Assembly: GCF_022808915.1 (NCBI RefSeq)
Contig: NZ_JAKZFS010000002.1
Span: 744,001 to 808,000 of the forward strand
DNA length: 64,000 nt
From: Fundidesulfovibrio terrae
GTDB taxonomy: Bacteria > Desulfobacterota > Desulfovibrionia > Desulfovibrionales > Desulfovibrionaceae
Direction: 5' to 3'
This document shows positions 33,840-42,413 of this stretch, one piece after another. The position numbers were made by a program, and so were the translations under genes. Within the stretch, counting starts at the first letter, position 1, and each line of letters opens with the position of its first letter. The notes under the pieces were generated by a model. The model made no database searches, had not been told where the DNA came from, and saw only the letters and a list, made by a program, of their open reading frames with translations.

Positions 33840-36749
33840 CTACTGCAGCATGTGGGAGTCTTGGAAGGCGGTCTGGCGTCCGGCGCCGCCCTGGTGCTGC
33901 CGGTGGACCATGTCCAGAAATTCCGTCGAGCTGACCGGGGGGCTGAAGTGGAAGCCCTGGTAGAAGTCGCAGCCGCATTGGCGCAGGAAATTCAGCTGGT
34001 CGGGCGTCTCGACCCCCTCGGCCTGCACGATCAGCCCCAGCCCCTTGGCCACGGAGATGGTGGCGCGAAGCACGGCCTGTGTCGCCTTTGAGTTCAAATC
34101 CGAGACGAATTTCTTGTCGATCTTCACCGACGTCAGGGGAAGGTGCTCAAGCGAATGGAGCGAGGCCCGGCCCGTGCCGAAGTCGTCCAGGGCCACCGCG
34201 AAGCCCTGGTCCCGGAGCATCTGGAGTTGCCCCGCCGCCCTGGCGGGATCGCGCATGACGGCGGATTCGGTGATCTCCAGCTCCATGCAGCCGCGAAGGG
34301 ATTCGGTCTGGGCGTTCAGCAGGGCGAACAGCTCTTCGAACCTGGGCTGGGTGAACTGGAGGGCCGAGAGGTTGAGCGACAAGTGCAGCCCCGGCGCGCC
34401 CCTTTCAGCCCACGAGCGCATGTCGCGGGCGGCGGTCTCAATCACCTGGGCCGTGATCTCCTGCATGAGGCCCATCTCTTCGGCCAGGGGCACGAACATG
34501 GCCGGGGGCAGGAGCGAGCCGGACTTGCGCCAGCGCACCAGGGCCTCCGCGCCCAGGATCACCGGCCGGCACACCATGACGATGGGCAGGTAGTGCACCT
34601 CGAACTGCCTGCGCTCCACCGCCAGGGCAAGTTCCCGCTCCACGTTCAGGCGGTTGCGCGCCTGGGCGCCCAGTTCCGGGGTGAAGCACTCCACATGGCC
34701 CTTGCCCAGCGACTTGGCCCGGTACAGGGCCAGGTCCGCGTTCTTGAGCAGCGCTTCCGGGCTTTGTCCGTCGCCGGGGAAGACCGCCACCCCGACACTG
34801 GTCTGGACCCGCACCGATCCGTCTCCCGCCGCGAAGGGCGCCCTGAAGGCGGTCAGAATGCGCCGGGAGAGCGCCAGGGCCTGCTCGCTGTCGTGCAGGG
34901 ACGCGGCCATGATCACGAATTCGTCCCCGCCGAAGCGGGCCACGAGGTCCTTCTCGCGCACGCATGTCTGGAGCCTGGCTCCGGCCTGTTTGAGAATCTC
35001 GTCCCCGCCCGGGTGGCCGAGCGTGTCGTTGATGTGCTTGAAGTCGTCCAGATCGAGGAACATGACGGCCAGCTTGTGCCCGTTGCGCCCGTCCCTGGCC
35101 ATGGACGAGGCCAGGGCCTCCATGAACGTGCCCCGGTTGGGCAGGCCGGTCAGGAAGTCGAGCCTGGCCTCCCGGGCGATCTTGTCCTGGGCCCTCTTGT
35201 GTTCGGTCATGTCCCGGGAGATGGCCACTGTGCCGATGGTCTCGCCGTCGTCGCCCTTGAGCCTGGTGAGGATCATCCACAGGGGGATGTCCTCGCCGTC
35301 CTTGCGCTTGAACCAGATCTCGCCGTTCCATTTCCCGTTCTCGTCCAGGGCTTGGCGCAGCTGGTCGTAGAGTTCGGGATCGTTGCGCCCGGAGTTGAAG
35401 ATCTCCGGCGTGCGCCCCAGGAGATCCTCCCGTTCGTAGCCGGTCAGGGCGAGCATGGCGGGATTGACGTCCACCAGGGCGCCGTCCGGTCCGGCGAGCA
35501 GGACGCACTCCAGGGTCTGGGTGAAGGCGGAATCCTTCAGGCGCAGGCTCTCCAGGGCCTCGTGCAGTTCGAGGGTGCGCTCATGGACGCGCTCTTCCAG
35601 GTTCTCCCTGGCGGCGCGCAGCTCGCTCAGGGTTTCGCCTAGGGCGTGGCGCTGCTTTTCGAGGCTCTCGGCCATGAGGTTGAAGTCCGCGCCGAGACGG
35701 CCGAAGGGATCCCTGGCCCCGGGCGGGATGCGGTGCTCCAGTTCCCCGGCCGCGACACGCGCCGCGCCCGCGCGCAGCACGCCGATACGGCGGTTCAGGA
35801 GCCGCTGCAGGATGAAGATCACGCCCATGGCGGCAAGCATGCAGCCCATGGAGACGGCCAGCACGGTGTTCTTGTCGTAGGCCAGCACGGTCTCGATGTC
35901 CTGCCCGCCCTGGCGGATGCCGGCCCGGGCCAGGGACTTGAAACGCCGGATGTCCGAGACGGCCTCGTCCCAGAGCAGCTTGTCGGTATGCGCCAGCATC
36001 TGCGCCGCGGCTCCGTTGGGGTCGCTCTCCTGCAGTTCCTGGAGCTTGGGGATATTGCCCATGAGCAGGTAGACGGCGCGCTTGAATCCCTGCAGCAGCT
36101 CGCGGGCTTCGCCGCCCTGCCACTGCGGCAGCGTGGAGAGCTCCTCCACTTCCATCCGGACGGCGTCGAGTTGTTTCATGATCACCGGCAGCGGATCGGG
36201 CCGTTCGCCCAGGAATCCGTCCAGGGCCTCGGAGACGCCGGCCAGGCTGCTGGAGAGGTAGGTGAGCGCGCCGGGCTGCGCGGCGTCCGTCCGGGCGAGG
36301 TCCTCCACGGTGGCCCTGGCGTTGTCCACTGCCTTGCGCACGGCCGTGGCCTCGGGGGCCGGCCGTCCGGACGCGGCCGGCCGGGGGCGCTTGTCCAGGA
36401 TCATCAGAAGCCCGGTGCGCGCCGACGAGAGTTCCTGCCTGAGCCGCCGGACGGTCCCCTGGCTGTCCTCCGGGATATCGCGGGTGTTGTCCGAGATGCG
36501 TTCCAGGAGCACCAGGAGCGTTTCGGCCGGGGCCTTGCGGGAGGCGTGCATGTCCATGGCCAGGCGCATGGCCTCGCCCAGGGTGAACTCGATGCCCCGC
36601 AGCCCGTCCTCCTCGCTGATGCGGCTGGAGACGAAGGTGTCCACCATGGAGCCGGTGCGGCGCGAATAGTCCGCCACGGCCCAAGCCACCGCCAGGAACA
36701 TCACGGCGAGCAGGGCCACGGTTATGCGTTGCAGTACGGTAAACGACAT
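33840..36749 (-). CDS. Membrane GGDEF-EAL c-di-GMP enzyme (paralogue A)
   Basis: A 969-aa inner-membrane protein. TM1 (about 8-28, LLAVMFLAVAWAVAD), a helical periplasmic sensor, TM2 (about 295-320), HAMP and coiled coil, PAS (LVDVNPAMLALTGYEREDLL), GGDEF (residues 607-611, FGGDEFVIMA) and EAL (735-737, GAEALVRW; later DDFGTGRASLHSL and KIDKKF). Both catalytic signatures are intact, so synthesis and breakdown of c-di-GMP are both possible. It is the downstream copy of a tandem pair with the gene at 36963-39872: same length, same domain order and catalytic motifs at identical positions. Confidence 0.92.
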   Translation of the reverse strand: MSFTVLQRITVALLAVMFLAVAWAVADYSRRTGSMVDTFVSSRISEEDGLRGIEFTLGEAMRLAMDMHASRKAPAETLLVLLERISDNTRDIPEDSQGTVRRLRQELSSARTGLLMILDKRPRPAASGRPAPEATAVRKAVDNARATVEDLARTDAAQPGALTYLSSSLAGVSEALDGFLGERPDPLPVIMKQLDAVRMEVEELSTLPQWQGGEARELLQGFKRAVYLLMGNIPKLQELQESDPNGAAAQMLAHTDKLLWDEAVSDIRRFKSLARAGIRQGGQDIETVLAYDKNTVLAVSMGCMLAAMGVIFILQRLLNRRIGVLRAGAARVAAGELEHRIPPGARDPFGRLGADFNLMAESLEKQRHALGETLSELRAARENLEERVHERTLELHEALESLRLKDSAFTQTLECVLLAGPDGALVDVNPAMLALTGYEREDLLGRTPEIFNSGRNDPELYDQLRQALDENGKWNGEIWFKRKDGEDIPLWMILTRLKGDDGETIGTVAISRDMTEHKRAQDKIAREARLDFLTGLPNRGTFMEALASSMARDGRNGHKLAVMFLDLDDFKHINDTLGHPGGDEILKQAGARLQTCVREKDLVARFGGDEFVIMAASLHDSEQALALSRRILTAFRAPFAAGDGSVRVQTSVGVAVFPGDGQSPEALLKNADLALYRAKSLGKGHVECFTPELGAQARNRLNVERELALAVERRQFEVHYLPIVMVCRPVILGAEALVRWRKSGSLLPPAMFVPLAEEMGLMQEITAQVIETAARDMRSWAERGAPGLHLSLNLSALQFTQPRFEELFALLNAQTESLRGCMELEITESAVMRDPARAAGQLQMLRDQGFAVALDDFGTGRASLHSLEHLPLTSVKIDKKFVSDLNSKATQAVLRATISVAKGLGLIVQAEGVETPDQLNFLRQCGCDFYQGFHFSPPVSSTEFLDMVHRQHQGGAGRQTAFQDSHMLQ

Positions 36750-36962
36750 GAGGCCTGTCTTCCCGGCGGCGTTGGAGGCGTTTTGCCGGAGCCGGATCCC
36801 CGGGATGCTCGCACCGGGTCCGGACGCATTATCGGCAAAGCCGAAAAGCGGTCGCCAAACGGAAACGATCCGCAGTCCGAAGTTCGCCTTGTTGACTCAT
36901 TACCGCATGAATACCCATCAACGCATCAAGAGTCCACTTCTTCCTCGACCATTCCCGCCGGG

Positions 36963-39872
36963 TCAGTGGAGGATGCCGCCGGGGCTCGGCGACGCAGCCT
37001 TCATCTCGTCGAAGGCGGGGAGCGCCCGTTTGAACATCCGCGCGAAGGCTTCCGCCGAGACGGCTGGGCTGAAAAGATACCCCTGGAAGCGGTCACAGCC
37101 GCAGGACCTCAGGAAGGCCAGCTGCTCGGGTGTCTCCACGCCTTCGGCGACCACGGTGAGCCCCAGGCTTTTGGCCATGGCCACGGTGGCCTTGACGATG
37201 GCCTTGGACTCTCTGGAGTCCAGGCCCATGATGAATTGCCGGTCGATCTTGAGCGAGGTGAACGGGAGTTGCTGAAGGTAGCGCAACGAGGAGTATCCGG
37301 TGCCGAAGTCGTCGACGGCAACCTGGTGCCCCTGGTTTCTGAGCCTGCGCAGGGTGTCCCGTGCGGCTTCGGGGTCCTGCATGAGGGTGGTCTCGGTGAT
37401 CTCGATGCCCAGGCGGGAGCTGTCCAACCCGCGCAACGAAAGCTCGCTGTTGAAGAACGCGTGGAACCCGGGAGAGGAGAAGTGGGCGGCGCATATGTTC
37501 ACGCTGACGTGGGGGGCGAGGTCCTGGGCCGCCCAGAGCCCGGCGTCCCGGGCGATTTTGTCCAGGAGGATGCGGGTCAGCTCGGGCATGACGTTCATCT
37601 CCTCGCACACCGGGATGAACACGGCGGGCGAGACCGGTTCGCCGTTCACGGTCCAGCGCAGCAGGGCCTCTGCGCCACAAATCTCCCGGGCGTTCATGCC
37701 CACGATGGGCTGGTAGCGCACCTCGAAATCCCGGTTGGCCAGGGCGTCGTGGATGTCGCGCTCCAGTGACGCCCTGGCGCGCACGCACGTGTCGAGCTCC
37801 TCGGTGAAGACGTTCATCTTGCCCTTGCCGGTGTCCTTGGCGCGGTGCAGGGCCACGGAGGCGTTGCGCAACAGGCTCTCCGTGTCGGAGCCGTCCCGGG
37901 GATAGACAGTGAGCCCCAGGCTGGCGCTGGCCTTGTACGGCCCGCAGGCCAGGTCGAAGGGCTGGGAGAAGCACTCAAGCATCCTGTCCGCCAGGGACTT
38001 GGCCTGTTCGTCGGAGACGATGCGGTCCGTGACCACGGCGAATTCGTCCCCGCCCAGGCGCGCCACCGCATCCCCGGACCGGAGGTGGGATTCCAGACGC
38101 CTGGCCACCTGCACGAGCAGGGCGTCGCCGGCCTCGTATCCCTGGCCGTCGATGAGGCGCTTGAAGTTGTCCAGGTTGAGCAAAAACACCGCCAGCATCC
38201 GGCCGCCGCGCTCGGCCCGGAGGATGCCCGAGGCCAGCTCCGAAAACAGCGCGTCCCTGTTGGCGAGCCCGGTCAGCGCGTCCCGGCTGGCCCTGTGGTG
38301 GAACTCCTGCCGGGCCACGCTCTGGGGGGTCATGTCCCGGAAGATGCCGATGGAGTGGCCGGGCTGGTCGTCCTCGCCGTGCAGGTTGGCGAAGAACACG
38401 CGCAGGCCGATACTGTCGCCGCCGCGAGTGAGGATGTCCATCGGCGATTCGAAGCTCCCGGTGTTTTCCAAGGCCTCATGGAGCCTGTTGCGGAAATCGC
38501 CCGCCTCGATTCCGGGGCAGAACGAGTCCGGGGTCAGCCCCAGCAGGCGCTCCAGGGGGTATCCGGTCAGCTGGGCCATGGCCGGGTTGGCGTCGACGAT
38601 GCGCAGCGCCTCGTCACAGATGACCACCCCCTCGTGGGAGCGGTTGATGACGCAGTCCTTGATGTCCAGGCTGGTGAGCGCCTCCCCCAGGGCCTGGCTT
38701 CCCTTGCTCACGCGCTGACCCAGGGCCTCGTGCGACCGGCCGAGTTCCTCCAAAGCCTGCCTGGCGCGGTTTTCCTCCTTCTGGAGGCGTTCGGCCATTG
38801 AATTGAACCGGGCGGCGAGTTGGCCGAACTGGTCCATGGGGCCCTCGGGGACGCGATAGTCCAGGCGGCCGTCGGCGAGTGTTTCGGTGGCGCGCATCAG
38901 GGCGGTGACGCGGGCGGCCAGGCGCGAGCGTATGAAGAGCATGCCGAGCACGGCCACGGCCAGGGAGGCGGAAGCCAGCATCAGGAAGATGCGTTGCTTG
39001 CCGCGCAGGGTTTCCCGGATGCCGGAGGCGTCGGCCCGTACCTCGTCGGCCTCGGTGGCCTTGATGCTCTGGATGGAGAGCATGGCGGCGTCCCAGAGGG
39101 TTCTGAGTTCCCTGATCTCGGCCTTGTTGGTGTTGGCGAAGAAGTTGGGATCCCAGAGCATGTTCTTGTGCACCCGGGCCGAGTTGGTCCGGATGGCCTG
39201 AATCTCCCCTGCGAATTTCCGCAGCGGTTCGCGCAACCGGTCGATATCAGGGAAGGTGAGCAGGGTGTTGGTGTCGTTTATGATTTTATCCAACAGGTTC
39301 AGTAGGATGGGTAGCTGGTCCGGGCGTGCCTGCAGGTAGCGGGTGGCGGTGCGGCTCAGGGAGTCCAGGGCGTTGTCGAGGAAGTAGGCTGTTTCTCCGG
39401 GATGCCTGGTGCTCGCGGCCAGTTGCCCGGCGCTGGCCCGGGCCGATGCCAGGTATTGCTCGACGGCCGCGACGGTCTTGCCCATGGCGTCGGAGAAGTC
39501 GCCCTGGACGCGCATCTCGTCGATCTGGACGAGCCCTGAACGTATCCGGGCCAGATCCAGGGCTATTCCGGCTGTGAGTTCGTCCTCACCCGCCGCTTCC
39601 CGCTTGAGCTTGACGGCGATCATGTCCAGCATGCCCAGAGAATCGTCCACTGACCCGGACCGGTCGCTCAACAGGTCCCCGTAGATGCGGCGCGCGTTGA
39701 TCAGGGCGTTTTCCGATTCGTGCAGAAGCCCGGCCGCCTCGATGTGACGGTCCACGAAATGGCTGACGAGTTCGTCCGTGCGGCCGGAATCGCGCACGCC
39801 GAGCCAGGTCATGGTCAGGAAGAAGCCCAGGGTCAGCAGGAGGGCCGTGCGTTGCAGCGTGCTGAAGGACAT
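36963..39872 (-). CDS. Membrane GGDEF-EAL c-di-GMP enzyme (paralogue B)
   Basis: A 969-aa protein built like its neighbour: MSFSTLQRTALLLTLGF, TM1, helical periplasmic sensor, TM2, HAMP (MRATETLADGRLDYRVPEG), PAS (IVDANPAMAQLTGYPLERLL), GGDEF (607-611, LGGDEFAVVTD) and EAL (735-737, GAEALLRW; DDFGTGYSSLRYL, KIDRQF). Both active sites look intact. The ATG lies two bases after the stop of the ethylbenzene-dehydrogenase-like gene, so the two are co-transcribed and perhaps partners. The start is supported by the shared MSF-LQR opening of paralogue A. The 213-base gap to paralogue A shows no clear terminator. Confidence 0.92.
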   Translation of the reverse strand: MSFSTLQRTALLLTLGFFLTMTWLGVRDSGRTDELVSHFVDRHIEAAGLLHESENALINARRIYGDLLSDRSGSVDDSLGMLDMIAVKLKREAAGEDELTAGIALDLARIRSGLVQIDEMRVQGDFSDAMGKTVAAVEQYLASARASAGQLAASTRHPGETAYFLDNALDSLSRTATRYLQARPDQLPILLNLLDKIINDTNTLLTFPDIDRLREPLRKFAGEIQAIRTNSARVHKNMLWDPNFFANTNKAEIRELRTLWDAAMLSIQSIKATEADEVRADASGIRETLRGKQRIFLMLASASLAVAVLGMLFIRSRLAARVTALMRATETLADGRLDYRVPEGPMDQFGQLAARFNSMAERLQKEENRARQALEELGRSHEALGQRVSKGSQALGEALTSLDIKDCVINRSHEGVVICDEALRIVDANPAMAQLTGYPLERLLGLTPDSFCPGIEAGDFRNRLHEALENTGSFESPMDILTRGGDSIGLRVFFANLHGEDDQPGHSIGIFRDMTPQSVARQEFHHRASRDALTGLANRDALFSELASGILRAERGGRMLAVFLLNLDNFKRLIDGQGYEAGDALLVQVARRLESHLRSGDAVARLGGDEFAVVTDRIVSDEQAKSLADRMLECFSQPFDLACGPYKASASLGLTVYPRDGSDTESLLRNASVALHRAKDTGKGKMNVFTEELDTCVRARASLERDIHDALANRDFEVRYQPIVGMNAREICGAEALLRWTVNGEPVSPAVFIPVCEEMNVMPELTRILLDKIARDAGLWAAQDLAPHVSVNICAAHFSSPGFHAFFNSELSLRGLDSSRLGIEITETTLMQDPEAARDTLRRLRNQGHQVAVDDFGTGYSSLRYLQQLPFTSLKIDRQFIMGLDSRESKAIVKATVAMAKSLGLTVVAEGVETPEQLAFLRSCGCDRFQGYLFSPAVSAEAFARMFKRALPAFDEMKAASPSPGGILH

Positions 39873-39874
39873 GG

Positions 39875-40777
39875 CTACTTCTGAAAACGCAGTTCCAGGA
39901 TTTCGCCCACGTCGCCGCAACCGAAGAGCGGCTGGTCCACGCCAGGTTCGGGCTCGCGCCCCGCGATCTCGAAGCGGGAGACGCCGAACGGGTACGCCCC
40001 GTCCAGGGAGAAAGCCACGTCGTCGGCGTTGCCTGTGACCAGCTTGCGGGCGAAGCTCACGGTCCAGCGGCCGTCCTTCCACACGCCCTTGGCCCGGATG
40101 TCCGCGCGTGATCCGTCCGGCGTGACCAGCCTGAACTTGGGGACGCGCTCTCCCGCGTAGCCCGGGTAAAGGATGGTCTCGGCCGCTTCCTGGCCTTCGT
40201 CCCCCTTGCGGTTCAGGTAGAAGACCTTGCCGCTCCTGGACAACATGGGCTTGGCGTAGGGCTGCGGATTCACCGAATAAATCTGGATTTTGTCGTCGGC
40301 ATAGCCCGCATGGTCGGAACGGTGGGCCTTCCAGTACCACTCGTCGGCCACGTAGGGGGCGTCCTCGTGCAGGGTCAGCCCGGTATCGTGGCTCACCATG
40401 CTCCATTTGAGGATGATGGCGTCCTCGCGTTCGGGGCCGTCCACGTACGCCCGCCTCCCTGCATCCCAACGCTGGACGCGGTGCTGGGTGCTGGGCTTGG
40501 GACAGGGGAACGACGCCTGGATGTAGACGTTCTGGCCGTCGTGCAGGCCCCTCAGCACCACCTCGATGTTGGCCACCACGTCCAGCACGGATACCGGCTG
40601 AGCCGCCTTCCAGGCTGGATCGTCCGGGATGTTGACGTCCGGGGGCGTGGCGGTCCTCGAGGCTGTGAGGACCCGGTGGCCGGCCTGGACCTGGGGCGGG
40701 GACGCAAGGGCGGTCAGGGCCAGAAGCAGGGCCAGCATGGCGACAGGCAGCGAAAAGCTTGTCGTCGATCGATTCAT
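39875..40777 (-). CDS. Exported ethylbenzene dehydrogenase-like (haem-binding type) protein
   Basis: A 300-aa protein with signal peptide (MNRSTTSFSLPVAML...PPQVQA). The mature part reads like the EB_dh / DMSO-reductase-family gamma-subunit fold: VNIPDDPAWKAAQPVSVLD, then NVYIQASFPCPKP, EREDAIILKWSM, DDKIQIYS, GVWKDGRWTVSFARKL and DVAFSLDGAYPFGVSRFE. Such domains bind one b-type haem in the periplasm. Here it lies two bases from a GGDEF-EAL gene rather than with a molybdoenzyme, so it may be a periplasmic sensor or redox input to that membrane protein. Haem ligands cannot be fixed by eye. Confidence 0.75.
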   Translation of the reverse strand: MNRSTTSFSLPVAMLALLLALTALASPPQVQAGHRVLTASRTATPPDVNIPDDPAWKAAQPVSVLDVVANIEVVLRGLHDGQNVYIQASFPCPKPSTQHRVQRWDAGRRAYVDGPEREDAIILKWSMVSHDTGLTLHEDAPYVADEWYWKAHRSDHAGYADDKIQIYSVNPQPYAKPMLSRSGKVFYLNRKGDEGQEAAETILYPGYAGERVPKFRLVTPDGSRADIRAKGVWKDGRWTVSFARKLVTGNADDVAFSLDGAYPFGVSRFEIAGREPEPGVDQPLFGCGDVGEILELRFQK

Positions 40778-40902
40778 TTGGTGTCTCGGAAAGAAAACAA
40801 GGATTGGCGAAATATGCGGCTCCGCAAGAACTGCGGCGGCGCAGCGCCGCCTGAGGCGGAAAATCGCTAAACAATTTTTTGTGTCCGGTCAAACCGGATC
40901 GT

Positions 40903-40935
40903 ATGGATCGGAACACCTGTGGGGAGCCGATCCAT
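40903..40935. other. 9-bp inverted repeat in a divergent promoter region
   Basis: ATGGATCGG (40903-40911) and CCGATCCAT (40927-40935) are exact complements 15 bases apart, between the divergent EB_dh-like and ligase genes. It could be an operator; no T-run follows. Confidence 0.4.
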
Positions 40936-40973
40936 CCAGGCGCGCGGGGGCGGGAAAATCCGGACGGAAGGAC

Positions 40974-41002
40974 TTGATTCTTTTTCGGGCGGATATTAGA
41001 AA
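40974..41002 (+). promoter_or_regulatory. Candidate promoter of the phenylacetate-CoA ligase family gene
   Basis: TTGATT (40974-40979) and TAGAAA (40997-41002) are 17 bases apart in an AT-rich stretch 55 bases before the ATG. A second -10-like TATGCT follows nearby. Confidence 0.3.
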
Positions 41003-41056
41003 AACCTGCTTTTTATGCTAGACTGAAGCAGTCTCGTCCGTACAAGGAGCCCATAC

Positions 41057-42322
41057 ATGACCCGCAAGGACCGCACCGAAGGCATTTATTCCCGCCGCGA
41101 GGTGCTCGATGAATCCGAACGCCGCCAATACTACCAGATTCAGCTCAAGGACCTGCTCACCTATGCCTACCGCTACTCGGAGGACGTGAAGAAGCGCTTC
41201 GACCGCGCCCAGTTCCAGGTGGGCAAGTTCAAGCAGCTCTCCGACCTCAAGCATATCCCCATCCTTAAAAAGAAGGAGCTCATCTTCCTTCAGTCCATGG
41301 GGCCGCGCCTGGGCGGGCTTCTCACCAAGGACCTGGGCGACCTGCGCCGGGTGTTCCTTTCCCCCGGGCCCATCTTCGATCCCGAGGACCGCGAGGACGA
41401 TTACTGGGGCTGGACCGAAGGCTTCTACGCCACGGGCTTCCGCTCGGGCGACGTGGTGCAGTGCACCTTCAACTACCATCTCTCCCCCACGGGCCTCATG
41501 TTCGAGGAGCCCCTGCGCAATCTCGGGTGCGCCGTCATGCCCTCGGGCCCCGGCAACACCGCCACCCAGCTCGAGGTGATGCAGAAGCTGCGCGCCACCG
41601 GCTTCGTGGGCACCCCGAGCTACCTCATGCACCTGGCCCAGAAGGGCGAGGAGTCCGGGCTCAACCTGCGCAAGGACCTGTTCCTTGAGGTGGCCTTCGT
41701 CACCGGCGAGAAGTTCTCCGAAAAGATGCGCTCCACCCTGGAGAAGAAGTTCGACCTCATCATGCGCCAGGGCTACGGCACCGCCGACGTGGGCTGCATC
41801 GGCTACGAATGCTTCCAGAAGAACGGCCTGCACATCGCCAACCGCGCCTTCGTGGAGATCTGCCACCCCGACACCGGCATCCCCTTGAAGGACGGCGAGG
41901 TGGGCGAGATCGTGGTCACGGCCTTCAACAAAACCTATCCCCTCATCCGCCTGGCCACCGGCGACCTCTCCTACATCGACCGCGCCCCGTGCTCCTGCGG
42001 GCGCACCTCGCCGCGCCTGGGCAACATCGTGGGCCGCGTGGACACCACCGCCCGCATCAAGGGCATGTTCGTCTACCCCCATCAGGTGGAGCAGGTCATC
42101 GCCCGTTTCGAGGAGATCAAGCGCTGGCAGATCGAGGTCACCAACCCCGGCGGCATCGACGAGATGACGCTTCTGATCGAGGCCAGCAACTTCAAGCGCG
42201 AGGACGAACTGCTGCACATGTTCCGCGAGAAGATCAAGCTGCGCCCAGAACTCAAGGTCCTGGCCCCGGGCACCCTGCCCGCGCAGATCAGGCCTATCGA
42301 GGACAAGCGCAAGTGGGACTAG
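41057..42322 (+). CDS. Phenylacetate-CoA ligase family (PaaK-like) acyl-CoA synthetase
   Basis: A 421-aa adenylate-forming enzyme that would activate an aryl or related carboxylic acid to its CoA thioester. It has QLKDLLTYAYRYSEDVKKRF, FLSPGPIFDPE, VGTPSYLMHLAQ, RQGYGTADVGCIGYEC, YPLIRLATGDLS and GRVDTTARIKGMFVYPHQVE, all typical of the PaaK group. AAGGAG lies upstream. Desulfovibrio relatives are often linked to indolepyruvate oxidoreductase genes; none are adjacent here. Substrate not determinable. Confidence 0.87.
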   Translation: MTRKDRTEGIYSRREVLDESERRQYYQIQLKDLLTYAYRYSEDVKKRFDRAQFQVGKFKQLSDLKHIPILKKKELIFLQSMGPRLGGLLTKDLGDLRRVFLSPGPIFDPEDREDDYWGWTEGFYATGFRSGDVVQCTFNYHLSPTGLMFEEPLRNLGCAVMPSGPGNTATQLEVMQKLRATGFVGTPSYLMHLAQKGEESGLNLRKDLFLEVAFVTGEKFSEKMRSTLEKKFDLIMRQGYGTADVGCIGYECFQKNGLHIANRAFVEICHPDTGIPLKDGEVGEIVVTAFNKTYPLIRLATGDLSYIDRAPCSCGRTSPRLGNIVGRVDTTARIKGMFVYPHQVEQVIARFEEIKRWQIEVTNPGGIDEMTLLIEASNFKREDELLHMFREKIKLRPELKVLAPGTLPAQIRPIEDKRKWD

Positions 42323-42413
42323 GCTCCCGCACGCTCCCGGGGCGGATCCCCGCCCCGGAACCCGCGTGCCCGCCGCGCGCGTCGTCGTCGGCGGCATGTC
42401 CCTGGAGAACGCA

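Noticed and set aside
39873-40916. An in-frame 348-codon N-terminal extension of GGDEF-EAL paralogue B
   Set aside because: It overlaps the EB_dh-like gene in another frame; the MSF-LQR start shared with paralogue A and the following membrane segment set the true start.
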